Origin: Candidatus Gemmiger stercorigallinarum
GTDB taxonomy: Bacteria > Bacillota > Clostridia > Oscillospirales > Ruminococcaceae
NCBI GenBank assembly: GCA_019119495.1
Contig: DWWX01000020.1
Coordinates: 245,738-309,737, forward strand
Direction of reading: 5' to 3'
Length of the DNA: 64,000 nt
In this document: positions 49,975 through 59,770 of the stretch, piece by piece
Numbering within the stretch: position 1 is the stretch's first letter
Layout of the letters: each line of letters opens with the position of its first letter
Notes under the pieces: generated by a model
What the model was told of the DNA's origin: nothing
What the model saw: only the letters and a program-made list of their open reading frames with translations
Database searches by the model: none
Made by a program: the position numbers and the translations under genes

Positions 49975-51342
49975 TCACTCCCCTTTCGGTTTGCGTTTGC
50001 GCAGGCGGGCGGCAAGGCCGGCCAGCCGTTTGGCGGGGGCCTGGGCGGTCAGCAGGGCGCGGCAGCAGCCCGCGCCGTCGGTGGGCAGCACCTGCACCCG
50101 GCAGCCCAGCTCTTTGCCCAGCTGCCCGGTGGTGATGTCGTCCAGAAAGGCGCCCTCGCCGTCCCGGAGCATGACTTCCGGCACGCCCAGGGTGCGGCTG
50201 TGCAGTCTGCCCTTGCACTGGCGGATGATGTCGGTGGCGGTGACCAGCCCCGCCACGCTGACGTTGCCGCCGAAAAAGTGGTTCTGGATGGGATGCACCG
50301 TAATGTCCACCTGCGGATACTGGCGGTGCAGCGTGTCCGCCATCTGCCCGATCAGCGGCGCGGCCAGCGTGCCGGTGACGATGTCAATGCTGCGGGGCAG
50401 CACCAGGCCGCGGGGCTCGGCCAGCTCCTCCAGGAAGGTGTCGTGGTACTGCCGCCACATGCCCACGCCGTCCTCCAGCTGGGCGTAGTCGTCGTAAAAC
50501 TCCGCCTGGGGCAGCGGGCGGCCGGCGGTCAGGTACCATTCGTCGCTGGGGTAAACGATGCTGCGGCCGTACTCGGCGCGGCATTTGTTGCTGTACTCTT
50601 CCAGGATGTCCAGCGTCTCGGCGGCGGAGGCCGCGTCGTAGGGTTCCAGATGGTACAGCCCCTTGCGGTGGGACGTCACCCCGGCCGGCACCGCGGCGAT
50701 GCTGCCCACCTGGGGGCGCAGCGCCAGCAGGTCGTCCAGCGTGCGGCGCAGCTCGTCCCCGTCGTTGACGCCCCGGCAGAGCACCAGCTGGCAGTTCATC
50801 TCGATGCCGCCCTTGGCAAACCGGTCCAGATAGGCCAGCGTGTCCGCGGCCTTTTTGTTGGCCATCATCCGCACCCGCAGCGCGGGGTTGGTGGTGTGCA
50901 CCGAGATGAAGATGGGGCTGATGTGCATCTGGATGATGCGCTCCACCTCCCGCTCGGAGAGGTTGGTCATGGTGATGTAGTTGCCGAACAGGAAGGACAG
51001 GCGCTCGTCGTCGTCCTTGAAATACAGGCTTTTGCGCAGGCCGCGGGGCAGCTGGTCGATGAAGCAGAACATACAGTGGTTGTCGCAGCTGTGCTTTTCG
51101 TCGCCCAGGTAGGTCTTGAAATTGCAGCCCAGCGGCTCGTACTCCCCTTTTTCCACCTGGATGGTGCGCTGCCTGCCGTCCCGGCAGATCGCCAGGGGGA
51201 AGCGGGCCGCCACCGTATAATACTGATAGTCCAGCATATCGGCCATCTGGTGGCCGTCGGCGGAAAGCAGCGTGCAGCCGGGCAAAATGCCCAGCCGCTC
51301 GGCCGGGGAGCCGGGGTCCACGCTTACCACGCGCAGCGCCAT
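49975..51342 (-). CDS. PDZ-like/radical SAM protein with DUF512
   Basis: CDNHCMFCFIDQLPRGLRKSLYFKDDDERLSFLFGNYITMTNL. Confidence 0.9.
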   Translation of the reverse strand: MALRVVSVDPGSPAERLGILPGCTLLSADGHQMADMLDYQYYTVAARFPLAICRDGRQRTIQVEKGEYEPLGCNFKTYLGDEKHSCDNHCMFCFIDQLPRGLRKSLYFKDDDERLSFLFGNYITMTNLSEREVERIIQMHISPIFISVHTTNPALRVRMMANKKAADTLAYLDRFAKGGIEMNCQLVLCRGVNDGDELRRTLDDLLALRPQVGSIAAVPAGVTSHRKGLYHLEPYDAASAAETLDILEEYSNKCRAEYGRSIVYPSDEWYLTAGRPLPQAEFYDDYAQLEDGVGMWRQYHDTFLEELAEPRGLVLPRSIDIVTGTLAAPLIGQMADTLHRQYPQVDITVHPIQNHFFGGNVSVAGLVTATDIIRQCKGRLHSRTLGVPEVMLRDGEGAFLDDITTGQLGKELGCRVQVLPTDGAGCCRALLTAQAPAKRLAGLAARLRKRKPKGE

Positions 51343-51449
51343 GGCGAAACCTCCTGTCTGTATCTACGTCAAGAATACCCGCCGCAGGCGGCGGAAACGG
51401 GCGGAACCTGGCGGGGCCGCCGCCAAAGATTGAACAAGTGGCAAAGAAA

Positions 51450-51474
51450 AAGGGAAGGGCTTTGCCCTCCCCTT
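51450..51474 (-). terminator. Terminator after rpmF
   Basis: AAGGGGAGGGC-AAA-GCCCTTCCCTT then TTTCTTT on the - strand. Confidence 0.85.
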
Positions 51475-51484
51475 GTAAGAACGC

Positions 51485-51670
51485 TCAGGCCTCTTTGACC
51501 TTGACGACTTCCTGGCCCTTGTAGTAGCCGCACTTGCCGCACACCTGGTGGGGCACCGTCAGCTCACCGCACTGAGGACATTTCACCAGCGTAGGAGCCT
51601 CCAGCTTCCAGACATTGGAACGACGCTTGTCGCGGCGGGCTTTGGATTGTTTTCTCTTGGGTACTGCCAT
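51485..51670 (-). CDS. rpmF: 50S ribosomal protein L32
   Basis: MAVPKRKQSKARRDKRRSNVWKLEAPTLVKCPQCGELTVPHQVCGKCGYYKG. Confidence 0.97.
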   Translation of the reverse strand: MAVPKRKQSKARRDKRRSNVWKLEAPTLVKCPQCGELTVPHQVCGKCGYYKGQEVVKVKEA

Positions 51671-51695
51671 GTTTAAGCACCTCCTTGGTGAAATT

Positions 51696-52196
51696 TCAAC
51701 TGAGCAGTTGTTTTAATATGCTAAGCCGGGCATCTGCAGGGGCAGCTTCGCCTGCCGGTTGGCAGGTACATCCTGCCGCCTTCCTTTTTCCACAGATGGG
51801 GCATAGGCCAAGACAGTCGGGACTGCACAGCAGCACCCGCGGAACTGCCAGGATGATCTCCTGGTAAACCAGTTCCTCTACGTCCAGCAAGCCTTCTTCG
51901 TCCAGGGGAAGCTCGAAATCCGGGTCCTCCAGATCACGGGGACGAACGGTGTACTGCTGTGCGATGTGGTAAGTCTCGTGCACCGGCGCAAGGCAGCGGG
52001 CACATTCCGCTTCCACCGCAGCATCGGCCTGGAGCGCGACCTCGGCGCCTTCGGCCGTGCGCGTCACAGAAAAAATGCCGGCCACAGGAGCAGGCAGCTG
52101 GTATCCCGGCCAGTCCCGGCCCGACAGGTCAAACGAAAACGACGCTGTGTGCGGGTTTTTGGCGGCTGACAGGAACTTGTTCAGGTCAAATCGCAT
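51696..52196 (-). CDS. DUF177/YceD family protein
   Basis: AECARCLAPV; C-terminal Cys motif; upstream of rpmF. Confidence 0.9.
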   Translation of the reverse strand: MRFDLNKFLSAAKNPHTASFSFDLSGRDWPGYQLPAPVAGIFSVTRTAEGAEVALQADAAVEAECARCLAPVHETYHIAQQYTVRPRDLEDPDFELPLDEEGLLDVEELVYQEIILAVPRVLLCSPDCLGLCPICGKRKAAGCTCQPAGEAAPADARLSILKQLLS

Positions 52197-52317
52197 AGTA
52201 CACCTCAAAAGGTTGCCTAACTAGTATACACAAGCAAAGGGGGCTTGTCAACAGGATTTTGCAAAAAAATTTGGGTTTTGCGGCAGCCGGGGCGCAATAT
52301 CTGGTATCCGGGCCGCC

Positions 52318-53649
52318 TCAGTCTTCCGGGGTATCGTCCTTGGGGATGATGATGTTCAGAAGGAACGCCACCAGGAAGGACACCACCAGAGAGCTGCCGA
52401 AAACATTCTGGAACAGCTGGGGCGCAAACTGCAAAATCTCCGGCGCGGCGTCGATGCCCAGGCCCAGCGCCAGCGAGATGCCCACGATCATGCGGTTGCG
52501 GTAGTTCAGCGGCTGCTCTTTCAAAAGCTGGATGCCGGACATGGTGATGGCCGCAAACACCGTGACGGTAGCGCCGCCAAGGACCGACTGGGGGATGGTG
52601 GCCATCAGGCCGCTGAATTTGGGGAAGATGCCCGCCAGCAGCATGATAACGCCCACCATGGTGAACACCCGGCGGGAGACCACCTTGGTGGTGCAGATCA
52701 GGCCGACATTCTGGCTGTACGGGTCGGTGGGCAGGCCGCCGATGCAGGCGCCGATCATGCCGCAGATGCCCTGGCCCTTGATGGCGCCGCCCAGCTCCTG
52801 GTCGGTGGCCTCGCGGCCAAAGCCGCCCATGGCGGTGGAGGACACGTCGCCGATGGTCTGCACGGCCTGGACCATGTACATCAAAATCATCATCAGGATG
52901 GCGTCGGGGTGGAACTCCAGCCCGAAATGGAAGGGCATCGGCACCGAGAACCAGGACGCCGTGGTCAGGCCGGAGAAGTCCACCACGCCGCCCATGATCA
53001 GCGCCGCGATGTAGCCGACGATGATGCCGATCAGCATGCCGGAAGCCTTGAGCAGCCCTTTGCCGAAGAAGTTGCAGGCCAGCGTGACCACCAGGGTCAG
53101 GATGGCCAAGACCCAGAATTTCGGCGAGCCGAAGGTGCCGTCCGCCTGGGCCGCGCTGCCGCCGCCGATGTAGTTGATGGCAGTGCCGTACAGCGAAAGG
53201 CCGATGCTGATGACCACCGTGCCGCTGACGATGGGCGGGAAGAAGCGGCGGATCTTGCCGATGAACATGCCGATGAAGATGGACACAAAGCCCGCCACCA
53301 GCTGGCTGCCGAAGATGGCCGCAATGCCGTACTGCTGGCCGATGATGGTCAGGATGGGCATGTAGGCGAAGGCAACGCCCATGACGTTGGGCATTTTCAT
53401 GCCGAAGCCGAACACCGGGAACAGCTGCAGCAGGGTGGTGATGCCGCCGATGAGCATGGCCGCCTGGGTCAGCAGGATCTGATCCTCGGCCGAAAGGCCG
53501 CAGGTGCCGGCGATGAGCATGGGCGGGGTGATGTTGCCGATCAGCATGGCAAGGACATGCTGCAGCGCCTGCGGGAAGGCGACGCCCCAGGAGGGCTTGC
53601 CCTCAAACCGCAGCAGTTCCGAGTTGGTTTGCGTGGTTGCAGAACTCAT
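52318..53649 (-). CDS. NCS2-family nucleobase permease (xanthine/uracil type)
   Basis: FPQALQHVLAMLIGNITPPMLIAG; polytopic; GQGICGMIGACIGGLPTDPYSQNVGLI. Confidence 0.92.
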   Translation of the reverse strand: MSSATTQTNSELLRFEGKPSWGVAFPQALQHVLAMLIGNITPPMLIAGTCGLSAEDQILLTQAAMLIGGITTLLQLFPVFGFGMKMPNVMGVAFAYMPILTIIGQQYGIAAIFGSQLVAGFVSIFIGMFIGKIRRFFPPIVSGTVVISIGLSLYGTAINYIGGGSAAQADGTFGSPKFWVLAILTLVVTLACNFFGKGLLKASGMLIGIIVGYIAALIMGGVVDFSGLTTASWFSVPMPFHFGLEFHPDAILMMILMYMVQAVQTIGDVSSTAMGGFGREATDQELGGAIKGQGICGMIGACIGGLPTDPYSQNVGLICTTKVVSRRVFTMVGVIMLLAGIFPKFSGLMATIPQSVLGGATVTVFAAITMSGIQLLKEQPLNYRNRMIVGISLALGLGIDAAPEILQFAPQLFQNVFGSSLVVSFLVAFLLNIIIPKDDTPED

Positions 53650-53702
53650 TTACGATCTTCCTCACTTTCCAAATCCAAAAGTTGATACACCCAATACTGG
53701 AC

Positions 53703-53731
53703 AGTATATCCGATGGCGCAGGGTTATGCAA
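53703..53731 (-). promoter_or_regulatory. Promoter for the NCS2 permease gene
   Basis: Reverse strand TTGCAT - 17 nt - TATACT. Confidence 0.6.
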
Positions 53732-53895
53732 TACATTCTTGCGCTTTTTTGCCGCTTTTGGCCGGAAGTTCGGGCGTATTGCGTTCATTGCCGGCATTTG
53801 GCCGCTACGTCCGGGGCACAGGGGGCTTTGCGGGCTGCAAAACAGGGGGCGGCAGCCAAAAGGCCGCCGCCCCCGCTATGGGATATGACAAAACT

Positions 53896-55050
53896 CTATT
53901 CCGCCGTTTTGGGGCGGCCGCTCCCCTGCCGCCCCGCCAGGGCTGCTTCCAGCCGGGCCAGGTCGGCCGGGGTGTCGATGTCCGCAAGCTCCCATTCGTC
54001 CGCCGCCGGCAGCAGGCGGACGCTGCCGGGATGGGCCTGCGCCACGGCGCCGCCGCCCCGGCCTTCGGGCAGGGCGCGCAGCTCCGGGTAGGCCCAGGCC
54101 GGGAACAGCACCGGCGCGCCGGGCTTTCCCTGCCAGGCGGGCCGCCAGATGGACTGCGGGTCGTCCGCCGCGCAGAGGGCCAGGCCGGCCACCGTTTCCC
54201 GCCGCAGCAGCGGCTGGTCGGCCGGGCAGAACAGGCAGCCGGCGTCCGCCCGCAGCGCCGCAAGGCCCAGGCGGACGGTATCACTGCGGAAAGGCCGGCT
54301 GTGCAGCAGGACCGGCACGCCCTGCCCGCGGCAGAAGGCGGCGGCTTCGGCGCTGCGGGTGACCACCACCCGCCGGGCGAAAACGCCCTGCGTGGCGTCC
54401 AGCGTGTACTGCAAAAGCGGCCTGCCCGCAAAGGGGGCCAGCAGCTTGCTGCCGCCGAACCGCCGCCCCAGCCCCGACGCCATGATGACGCAGCCCAGGC
54501 TGCCGAAAGGCGCGTCCAGATCGACGCAGAACACATCCGGATGCCGGCACAGCCGGCGCAGAAAGGGCAGATCCTGCTTGCGCACCGCCGCGGCCAGCCG
54601 CTTGCGGGACATCAACTCCAAAACGGCGGCGCAGTATTCCGGGCAGGCGGTTTCCAGATAGCCCGCCTCATCCAGAAGGGCCCACTCCCCCGCCGCGTCG
54701 GCGCAGCGCCGCAGCGCCGGGACGCCCAGCGCGCAAAAGCCCTCCGTTACCGGGCGCATGCGGTTTTCGGGGCCGGGCAGCGCCGGGTCGAACCGGCCGA
54801 TCACCGCGGTACGGCCCGTGGTGTTTTCTTTCAGGTACACCGCCCTGCCCGGCTGCGCCCAGGTGGTAAGGCCGGGCAGCGCCCCCGCCGCCCCCAGCCG
54901 CGGGGCCAGCACCGCCAGCAGCGTCGATTTGCCGCTGCGCCGGCCGCCCGTCACGACCAGATGGCGCTTACCGCTGGCCAGGAAAGAAGTCCAGATACAG
55001 TCTGCGGTTGGCCTGTATGCAGGCGTCGCGGTAGGCTTCATAGCGGGCAA
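53896..55050 (-). CDS. Fusion of P-loop NTPase (THEP1-like) and MobA/MocA-like molybdopterin nucleotidyltransferase
   Basis: N-terminal VVTGGRRSGKSTLLAV and WALLDEAG; C-terminal CVIMASGLGRRFGGSKLLAPFAGRPLLQYTLD and CPADQPLL. Confidence 0.8.
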   Translation of the reverse strand: MPAMKPTATPAYRPTADCIWTSFLASGKRHLVVTGGRRSGKSTLLAVLAPRLGAAGALPGLTTWAQPGRAVYLKENTTGRTAVIGRFDPALPGPENRMRPVTEGFCALGVPALRRCADAAGEWALLDEAGYLETACPEYCAAVLELMSRKRLAAAVRKQDLPFLRRLCRHPDVFCVDLDAPFGSLGCVIMASGLGRRFGGSKLLAPFAGRPLLQYTLDATQGVFARRVVVTRSAEAAAFCRGQGVPVLLHSRPFRSDTVRLGLAALRADAGCLFCPADQPLLRRETVAGLALCAADDPQSIWRPAWQGKPGAPVLFPAWAYPELRALPEGRGGGAVAQAHPGSVRLLPAADEWELADIDTPADLARLEAALAGRQGSGRPKTAE

Positions 55051-55309
55051 GCCACTCCTTTCCTTCCGGGGTCAGGCGGCTGCCGCCGCCGCAGCGGCCG
55101 CCCGCGGCGCGCTCGGTCAGCGCAAAGCCCAGCGCCTTCTCGGCGTTCTGCAAAAGCTTCAGCGCCTTGGTGTAGGCCATGCCCATCTCACCGGCGGCGG
55201 CCCGCAAAGAACCGGTCCGCTCCACCCCGTGCAGCAGACGGCAGGGGCCTTCGCCAAAAAACTTTTCCTGTTCGTCGGTATAAAAAACGATCTTTGTCAC
55301 TGCCTGCAT
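54968..55309 (-). CDS. ModE N-terminal-like winged-helix regulator
   Basis: GPCRLLHGVERTGSLRAAAGEMGMAYTKALKLLQNAEKALGFALTER. Confidence 0.82.
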   Translation of the reverse strand: MQAVTKIVFYTDEQEKFFGEGPCRLLHGVERTGSLRAAAGEMGMAYTKALKLLQNAEKALGFALTERAAGGRCGGGSRLTPEGKEWLARYEAYRDACIQANRRLYLDFFPGQR

Positions 55310-55363
55310 GGCGGGTCCTCCCGGTCTGTGCGCCGGTTTTGGGGCGGTTGGGGCGGCTTTGTT

Positions 55364-56179
55364 TTACGGGTCTATTGTACCGCATCCCTCCGGCTCTTTC
55401 AACAGCACCAGCTGCTGCCGGCCGCTGCGGTCGGCGCAGCGGTGCAGGCTGATGGCCCCGTACACCTCCGCCAGCTGCCGTTCCAGCTGCTGCGGCGGGT
55501 CGGCGGCGGGGTCCAGCACCGCGCGTACCCTGCCCCCCGCCAGCACCAGCAGGCGGTCGCAGCAGTTCAGCGCCAGGGCGGGGTCGTGCAGCGCCGCCAG
55601 GACGGCGCGCCCAGGCGCCTGCCCCACCCACTGCCGCAGAAGATCCAGCATGCGGTAGCGGTGGCGGAGATCCAGCGCGCTTTCCGGCTCGTCCAAAAGC
55701 AGCAGCCGGCTGCCGGCCGCCAGCGTGCGGGCCAGGATGCAAAGCTGTTTCTGGCCCTCGCTCAGGTGCAGGTAGTTTTCCTCCTCCCGCCCGGCAAGGC
55801 CCACCTGGGCCAGCGCCCGGCGCGCCTGCTCCCGCATGGCCGGCGTGGGGCGTTCCAGCAGGCCCAGCTGCGGGTTAAAGCCCATCAGCACCACCTCCAG
55901 CGCCGTGACGTCGATGGCAATGCCGCTGCGCTGGGGGATGTAGCCGCACCGCCCGGCCAGCTGCCGGGGCGAAAGCTCCTCCAGCCGGTTGCCCTCCAGC
56001 GTGCAGCTGCCGCCGTGGGGCAAAATACCGCACACCGCCTTGAGCAGCGTCGTCTTTCCGCTGCCGTTGGCCCCCACGACACCCACGATCCGCCCCGGCT
56101 CCACCGCAAAGCAAACGCCGTCCAGGACCGGCCTGCCGCCGTAGCCGGCGGTCAGGTTTTCCACTGCAAAAAAGCTCAT
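55364..56179 (-). CDS. ABC transporter ATP-binding protein, FecE/BtuD type
   Basis: GANGSGKTTLLKAVCGILP, LSEGQKQLCILARTLA, LLLDEPESALD; overlaps permease by 4 nt. Confidence 0.92.
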   Translation of the reverse strand: MSFFAVENLTAGYGGRPVLDGVCFAVEPGRIVGVVGANGSGKTTLLKAVCGILPHGGSCTLEGNRLEELSPRQLAGRCGYIPQRSGIAIDVTALEVVLMGFNPQLGLLERPTPAMREQARRALAQVGLAGREEENYLHLSEGQKQLCILARTLAAGSRLLLLDEPESALDLRHRYRMLDLLRQWVGQAPGRAVLAALHDPALALNCCDRLLVLAGGRVRAVLDPAADPPQQLERQLAEVYGAISLHRCADRSGRQQLVLLKEPEGCGTIDP

Positions 56180-57156
56180 GCCTGCCGCCTGCCTTTCACG
56201 ATAAGGAAGATAAGGAACGGCGCGCCCAGCAGGCTGGTAAAGATGCTGACCGGCAGCTCGACGGCGGCCGCGCTGCGGGCCAGGATATCCGCCCCGGTCA
56301 GCAGGATGCCGCCCAAAAGCCCGCCCAGCAGCATGGTGCCGGGGCCGCTGCGCTTTGTCAGCAGCCGCGCGCCGTGGGGCGCCAGCAGCCCCACAAAGCT
56401 GATCAGCCCCGAAAGGCTGACCACGCAGGACACCGCCAGCGTGGCTGTCAGCAGCACCGCCAAACGCATCCGCCCCACCGAGACCCCCAGCATCCGGGCT
56501 TCGCCCTCGTCGGCCGAGAGCAGCAGCACCTGCCGGTGCAGAAGGAACAGCGCCGCCACGCAGAGGGCGCACAGCGCCAGGTTGCCGCCGATGGAATACC
56601 CGCTGACGCCGTTCAGGCTGCCCATGATCCAGTACTCGATGGAGGCCAGCTCCCGCTCCGGGTCGGCGGTGAGTTTCAGGCACATCAGGGCGGTCTGCGC
56701 CAGCGAGTGCACCGCGATGCCCGCCAGCACGATGGTGCTGTGCCGGCCGGAACGGTCCAGCGCCGACAGCGCCAGCGCCAGCCCCACCGCGGCCAGCGCC
56801 CCCGCAAAGGAGGCCGCCGTGACCGCCGCCGCGCCGGACAAAAACAGGATGCCCGCCGCCGCGCCCGCGCTGGCCCCGGAGGAAACGCCGATCACATCGG
56901 GCGAGGCCAGCGGGTTGCGGAACACCGTCTGGTAGACAAAGCCCGCCACGCCCAGCGCAAAGCCGCCCAAAACGCCCACCGCCGTCCGGCTGGCCCGCAG
57001 CGTCCAGAACACCCGCAGCTGCATTTCGTCGCCGGCCAGCATGCCCTCCAGCGTGAGCGGGTACTTGCCGGTGAACAAACCGGCAACAGCCAGGACGGCC
57101 AAAAGGGCCGCCCCGGCTGCGCAGAACAGTTTGATCTTTGTGCGGTCAGGCTGCAT
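56176..57156 (-). CDS. ABC transporter permease, FecCD family
   Basis: [43 protein letters not shown]. Confidence 0.93.
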   Translation of the reverse strand: MQPDRTKIKLFCAAGAALLAVLAVAGLFTGKYPLTLEGMLAGDEMQLRVFWTLRASRTAVGVLGGFALGVAGFVYQTVFRNPLASPDVIGVSSGASAGAAAGILFLSGAAAVTAASFAGALAAVGLALALSALDRSGRHSTIVLAGIAVHSLAQTALMCLKLTADPERELASIEYWIMGSLNGVSGYSIGGNLALCALCVAALFLLHRQVLLLSADEGEARMLGVSVGRMRLAVLLTATLAVSCVVSLSGLISFVGLLAPHGARLLTKRSGPGTMLLGGLLGGILLTGADILARSAAAVELPVSIFTSLLGAPFLIFLIVKGRRQA

Positions 57157-58270
57157 CGGTCCCGCCGGCGGCCGCGCTGTAGGCAAAGCCGTAGAAAGTC
57201 TGGTAGAACTCGTCGATCACGGCCAGGCTGTCGGCTTCGGGGCACAGGTCAGGGTGCAGCACGCTGGAAAGCCACACCGCACCCAAGATGCCGCCGGGCA
57301 CCGGGCTGTCCCAGGCCTCGGCGTCGCCGGGGATCTGGAACACGTTGCCGTTCTCCACCGCGGCGCAGCCGGCCAGGTTGGGGTCGGCCAACACGTCGTC
57401 CACGGTGTAGTCGGCGTCAGAGGCCAGCACGATGTAATCGGGGTCCCAGGCCAGCACCTGCTCGTAGCTGACCTCGGCCCAGTAGGTATCGGTGATCTCG
57501 GCCGCCGCGTTGACGCCGCCCGCCATGCGGATCATGTCCGACTGGTACATGGCGTCGCCGGCGGTGGAGAGGAAGTCCGAGTTGCCGGCCAGGTAGACGC
57601 TGGGGGTCTCGGCGCCGGCCAGCGTATCGGCCAGCCGCTGCTCCTGCTCCGCCGAGAAGTCCAATAGCGCCTGGGCGCGGGCCTGGGTGTTGGTGGCGGC
57701 GCCGATCAGGGTGACGGCCTCGTTCAGCAGGGCCTGGTCCTCCGGGTTGACCAGCAGCGCGGGAATGCCCAGCTCGGCCAGGCTGTCGGCGGCGCTTTCC
57801 AGCTTGAGGGGCAGGATGACCAAGTCGGGGGCCAGGGCGGCGCACCCCTCCAGGTCAAACTCCTTGGCGGTGCCCACGCTGGGCAGCTCCAGCAGCTCCG
57901 GCGCGCTGAGGGCGTAGATGGGGCGGGTGTCGGCCTTGGCCTCGATGCCCACCAGCTCGTCCTGCAGGCCCAGGGCGATCAGCAGGCTGGTGGTGATGTA
58001 GTAGCCGCTGACCAGCGTTTCCGGCTGGGACTCAATGGTGACCTGGCGGCCGGCCTGATCGGTGACGGTGACGGGATAGGACGTCTCGGACGCCCCGTCA
58101 GGCTGGGCGGTGGGGTCGGCGGCTTCCGGGGTGTCGGCGGCCGGCTCGGACACAGCTTCCGGCTGGGAGGCCGGTTCGCTGCCGGAAGCGTCGGGCTGTG
58201 CGCCGCAGGCTGCCAGGGACAGGGCCATGGCAAGGGCCAGCAGCAGGGACAGGGTCTTTTTCATCTTCAT
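57146..58270 (-). CDS. ABC transporter substrate-binding lipoprotein, FecB family
   Basis: Lipobox [43 protein letters not shown]; 3' overlap with permease gene. Confidence 0.9.
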   Translation of the reverse strand: MKMKKTLSLLLALAMALSLAACGAQPDASGSEPASQPEAVSEPAADTPEAADPTAQPDGASETSYPVTVTDQAGRQVTIESQPETLVSGYYITTSLLIALGLQDELVGIEAKADTRPIYALSAPELLELPSVGTAKEFDLEGCAALAPDLVILPLKLESAADSLAELGIPALLVNPEDQALLNEAVTLIGAATNTQARAQALLDFSAEQEQRLADTLAGAETPSVYLAGNSDFLSTAGDAMYQSDMIRMAGGVNAAAEITDTYWAEVSYEQVLAWDPDYIVLASDADYTVDDVLADPNLAGCAAVENGNVFQIPGDAEAWDSPVPGGILGAVWLSSVLHPDLCPEADSLAVIDEFYQTFYGFAYSAAAGGTDAA

Positions 58271-58328
58271 GTCGTTTTCTCCTTTGGCGGGCGGCTCGCG
58301 CCCGTTGTTCTTTTGAAACTACAACGCG

Positions 58329-58357
58329 ATTATAGCAATTTCTCTTTCCAAACGCAA
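58329..58357 (-). promoter_or_regulatory. Promoter for the ABC operon
   Basis: Reverse strand TTGCGT - 17 nt - TATAAT. Confidence 0.6.
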
Positions 58358-58373
58358 GATGTACTGATATAAT
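58345..58373 (+). promoter_or_regulatory. Promoter for the molybdenum hydroxylase operon
   Basis: TTTCCA - 17 nt - TATAAT; overlaps the divergent - strand promoter. Confidence 0.55.
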
Positions 58374-58502
58374 GTTGTCGGAAATGTGCCGTTTTGCGCG
58401 GTTTTCGCGCCGGCGGCATGCGGTTTTGCGGCGGGCGGCGCTTTGCGCGCCCGCCCGGACGTCCCCCGCCGCGGGGACAGGGATCTGGAAAAGGAACGTG
58501 CT

Positions 58503-59303
58503 ATGCTTACCATCCAAAACTACGTCCAGGCCGAAAGCCTGGAGCAGGCCTGGCAGCTGAACCAGAAAAAGAGCACCCGCATTTTGGGCGGCATGCTCTG
58601 GCTGAAGATGGCCAAAAACACCGTGGGCACCGCCGTGGACCTGTGCCGCCTGGGGCTGGACGCCATCGAGGAGGACGAAACGCAGTTCTCGCTGGGGGCC
58701 ATGGTCACGCTGCGCCAGCTGGAACAGCACCCCGGCCTGAACGCCTACACCGGGGGCGCCGCCGAAAAAGCCGTCCGGGACATTGTGGGCGTGCAGTTCC
58801 GCAACATGGCCACGGTGGGCGGCAGCGTGTGGGGGCGGTTCGGCTTCTCTGACGTGCTGACGCTGCTGCTTGCCATGGACAGCGCCGTGGAGCTTTACCG
58901 GGGCGGCGTGGTGCCGCTGGAACAGTTCGCCGCCATGGACTACGACCGGGACCTGCTGGTGCGGGTGCTGGTGCGCAAAACGCCGGGGCGGTTTGCCTAC
59001 CGGGCCATGCGCAACCAGCGCACCGACCTGCCCGCCTTGACCTGCGCGGTATCCTGCCTGGACGGCGAGTACCGCGCCGTGATCGGGGCAAGGCCGGGCA
59101 AGGCTGTGGTGCTGCGGGACGAAGCCCGCATTCTTTCCGGCGGCATTACGCCGGAAAGCGCCGCCGCCTTTGCCGACTTTGCGGCCGAAACCGTCCCCAC
59201 CGGCAGCAACCTGCGCGGCAGCGCGGCTTACCGTACCCATCTTGTCCGGGTGCTGACCCGGCGCAGCCTGTTGGAGCTGGGAGGTGTGCAGGCATGGAAC
59301 TGA
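58503..59303 (+). CDS. FAD-binding subunit of xanthine dehydrogenase-family hydroxylase
   Basis: AVDLCRLGLDAIEED, VGVQFRNMATVGGSVWGRFGFSD. Confidence 0.9.
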   Translation: MLTIQNYVQAESLEQAWQLNQKKSTRILGGMLWLKMAKNTVGTAVDLCRLGLDAIEEDETQFSLGAMVTLRQLEQHPGLNAYTGGAAEKAVRDIVGVQFRNMATVGGSVWGRFGFSDVLTLLLAMDSAVELYRGGVVPLEQFAAMDYDRDLLVRVLVRKTPGRFAYRAMRNQRTDLPALTCAVSCLDGEYRAVIGARPGKAVVLRDEARILSGGITPESAAAFADFAAETVPTGSNLRGSAAYRTHLVRVLTRRSLLELGGVQAWN

Positions 59304-59770
59304 AACTGACTTTGAACGGCAGGCCGGTGACCGACCACGCGGACCCCGACCTGCTGCTGATCGACTTTCTGCGCGCCCACGGCTGCTACAGCGTCAAGCG
59401 CGGGTGCGAGACCTCCAACTGCGGGCTGTGCACCGTGCTTTTGGACGGCAGGCCGATCCTTTCCTGCTCGATGCTGGCCCTGCGCGCGGCGGGACACAGC
59501 GTCCAGACGCTGGAGGGCCTGCAGGAGGAAGCCGCCGATTTTGTCGGGTTCATCGCCGACCAGGGCGCCGACCAGTGCGGTTTCTGCAACCCCGGCTTTG
59601 TGATGAACACCATCGCCCTGCTGCGGGAAAACCCCGACCCCACCGACGACGAGATCCGGGCTTTCCTGGCCGGCAACCTCTGCCGCTGCTCCGGCTACGA
59701 CGGGCAGCTGCGGGGCATCCGCAGCTATCTGGACAGCCGGAAGAAAGGGGGCGACCGCCATGACCAATGA
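59294..59770 (+). CDS. 2Fe-2S subunit of xanthine dehydrogenase-family hydroxylase
   Basis: VKRGCETSNCGLCTVLLDGRPILSC, QCGFCNPGFVMN, LAGNLCRCSGYD. Confidence 0.95.
   Translation: MELKLTLNGRPVTDHADPDLLLIDFLRAHGCYSVKRGCETSNCGLCTVLLDGRPILSCSMLALRAAGHSVQTLEGLQEEAADFVGFIADQGADQCGFCNPGFVMNTIALLRENPDPTDDEIRAFLAGNLCRCSGYDGQLRGIRSYLDSRKKGGDRHDQ

Noticed and set aside
53650-53735. Purine riboswitch ahead of the NCS2 permease gene
   Set aside because: Predicted leader is only about 50 nt, too short, and no purine-aptamer core was seen.
57146-58270. Simple annotation as an iron-siderophore binding protein
   Set aside because: Family match is real, but the ModE-like, MobA-like and molybdenum hydroxylase neighbours make a molybdate/tungstate role at least as likely, so the substrate is left open.
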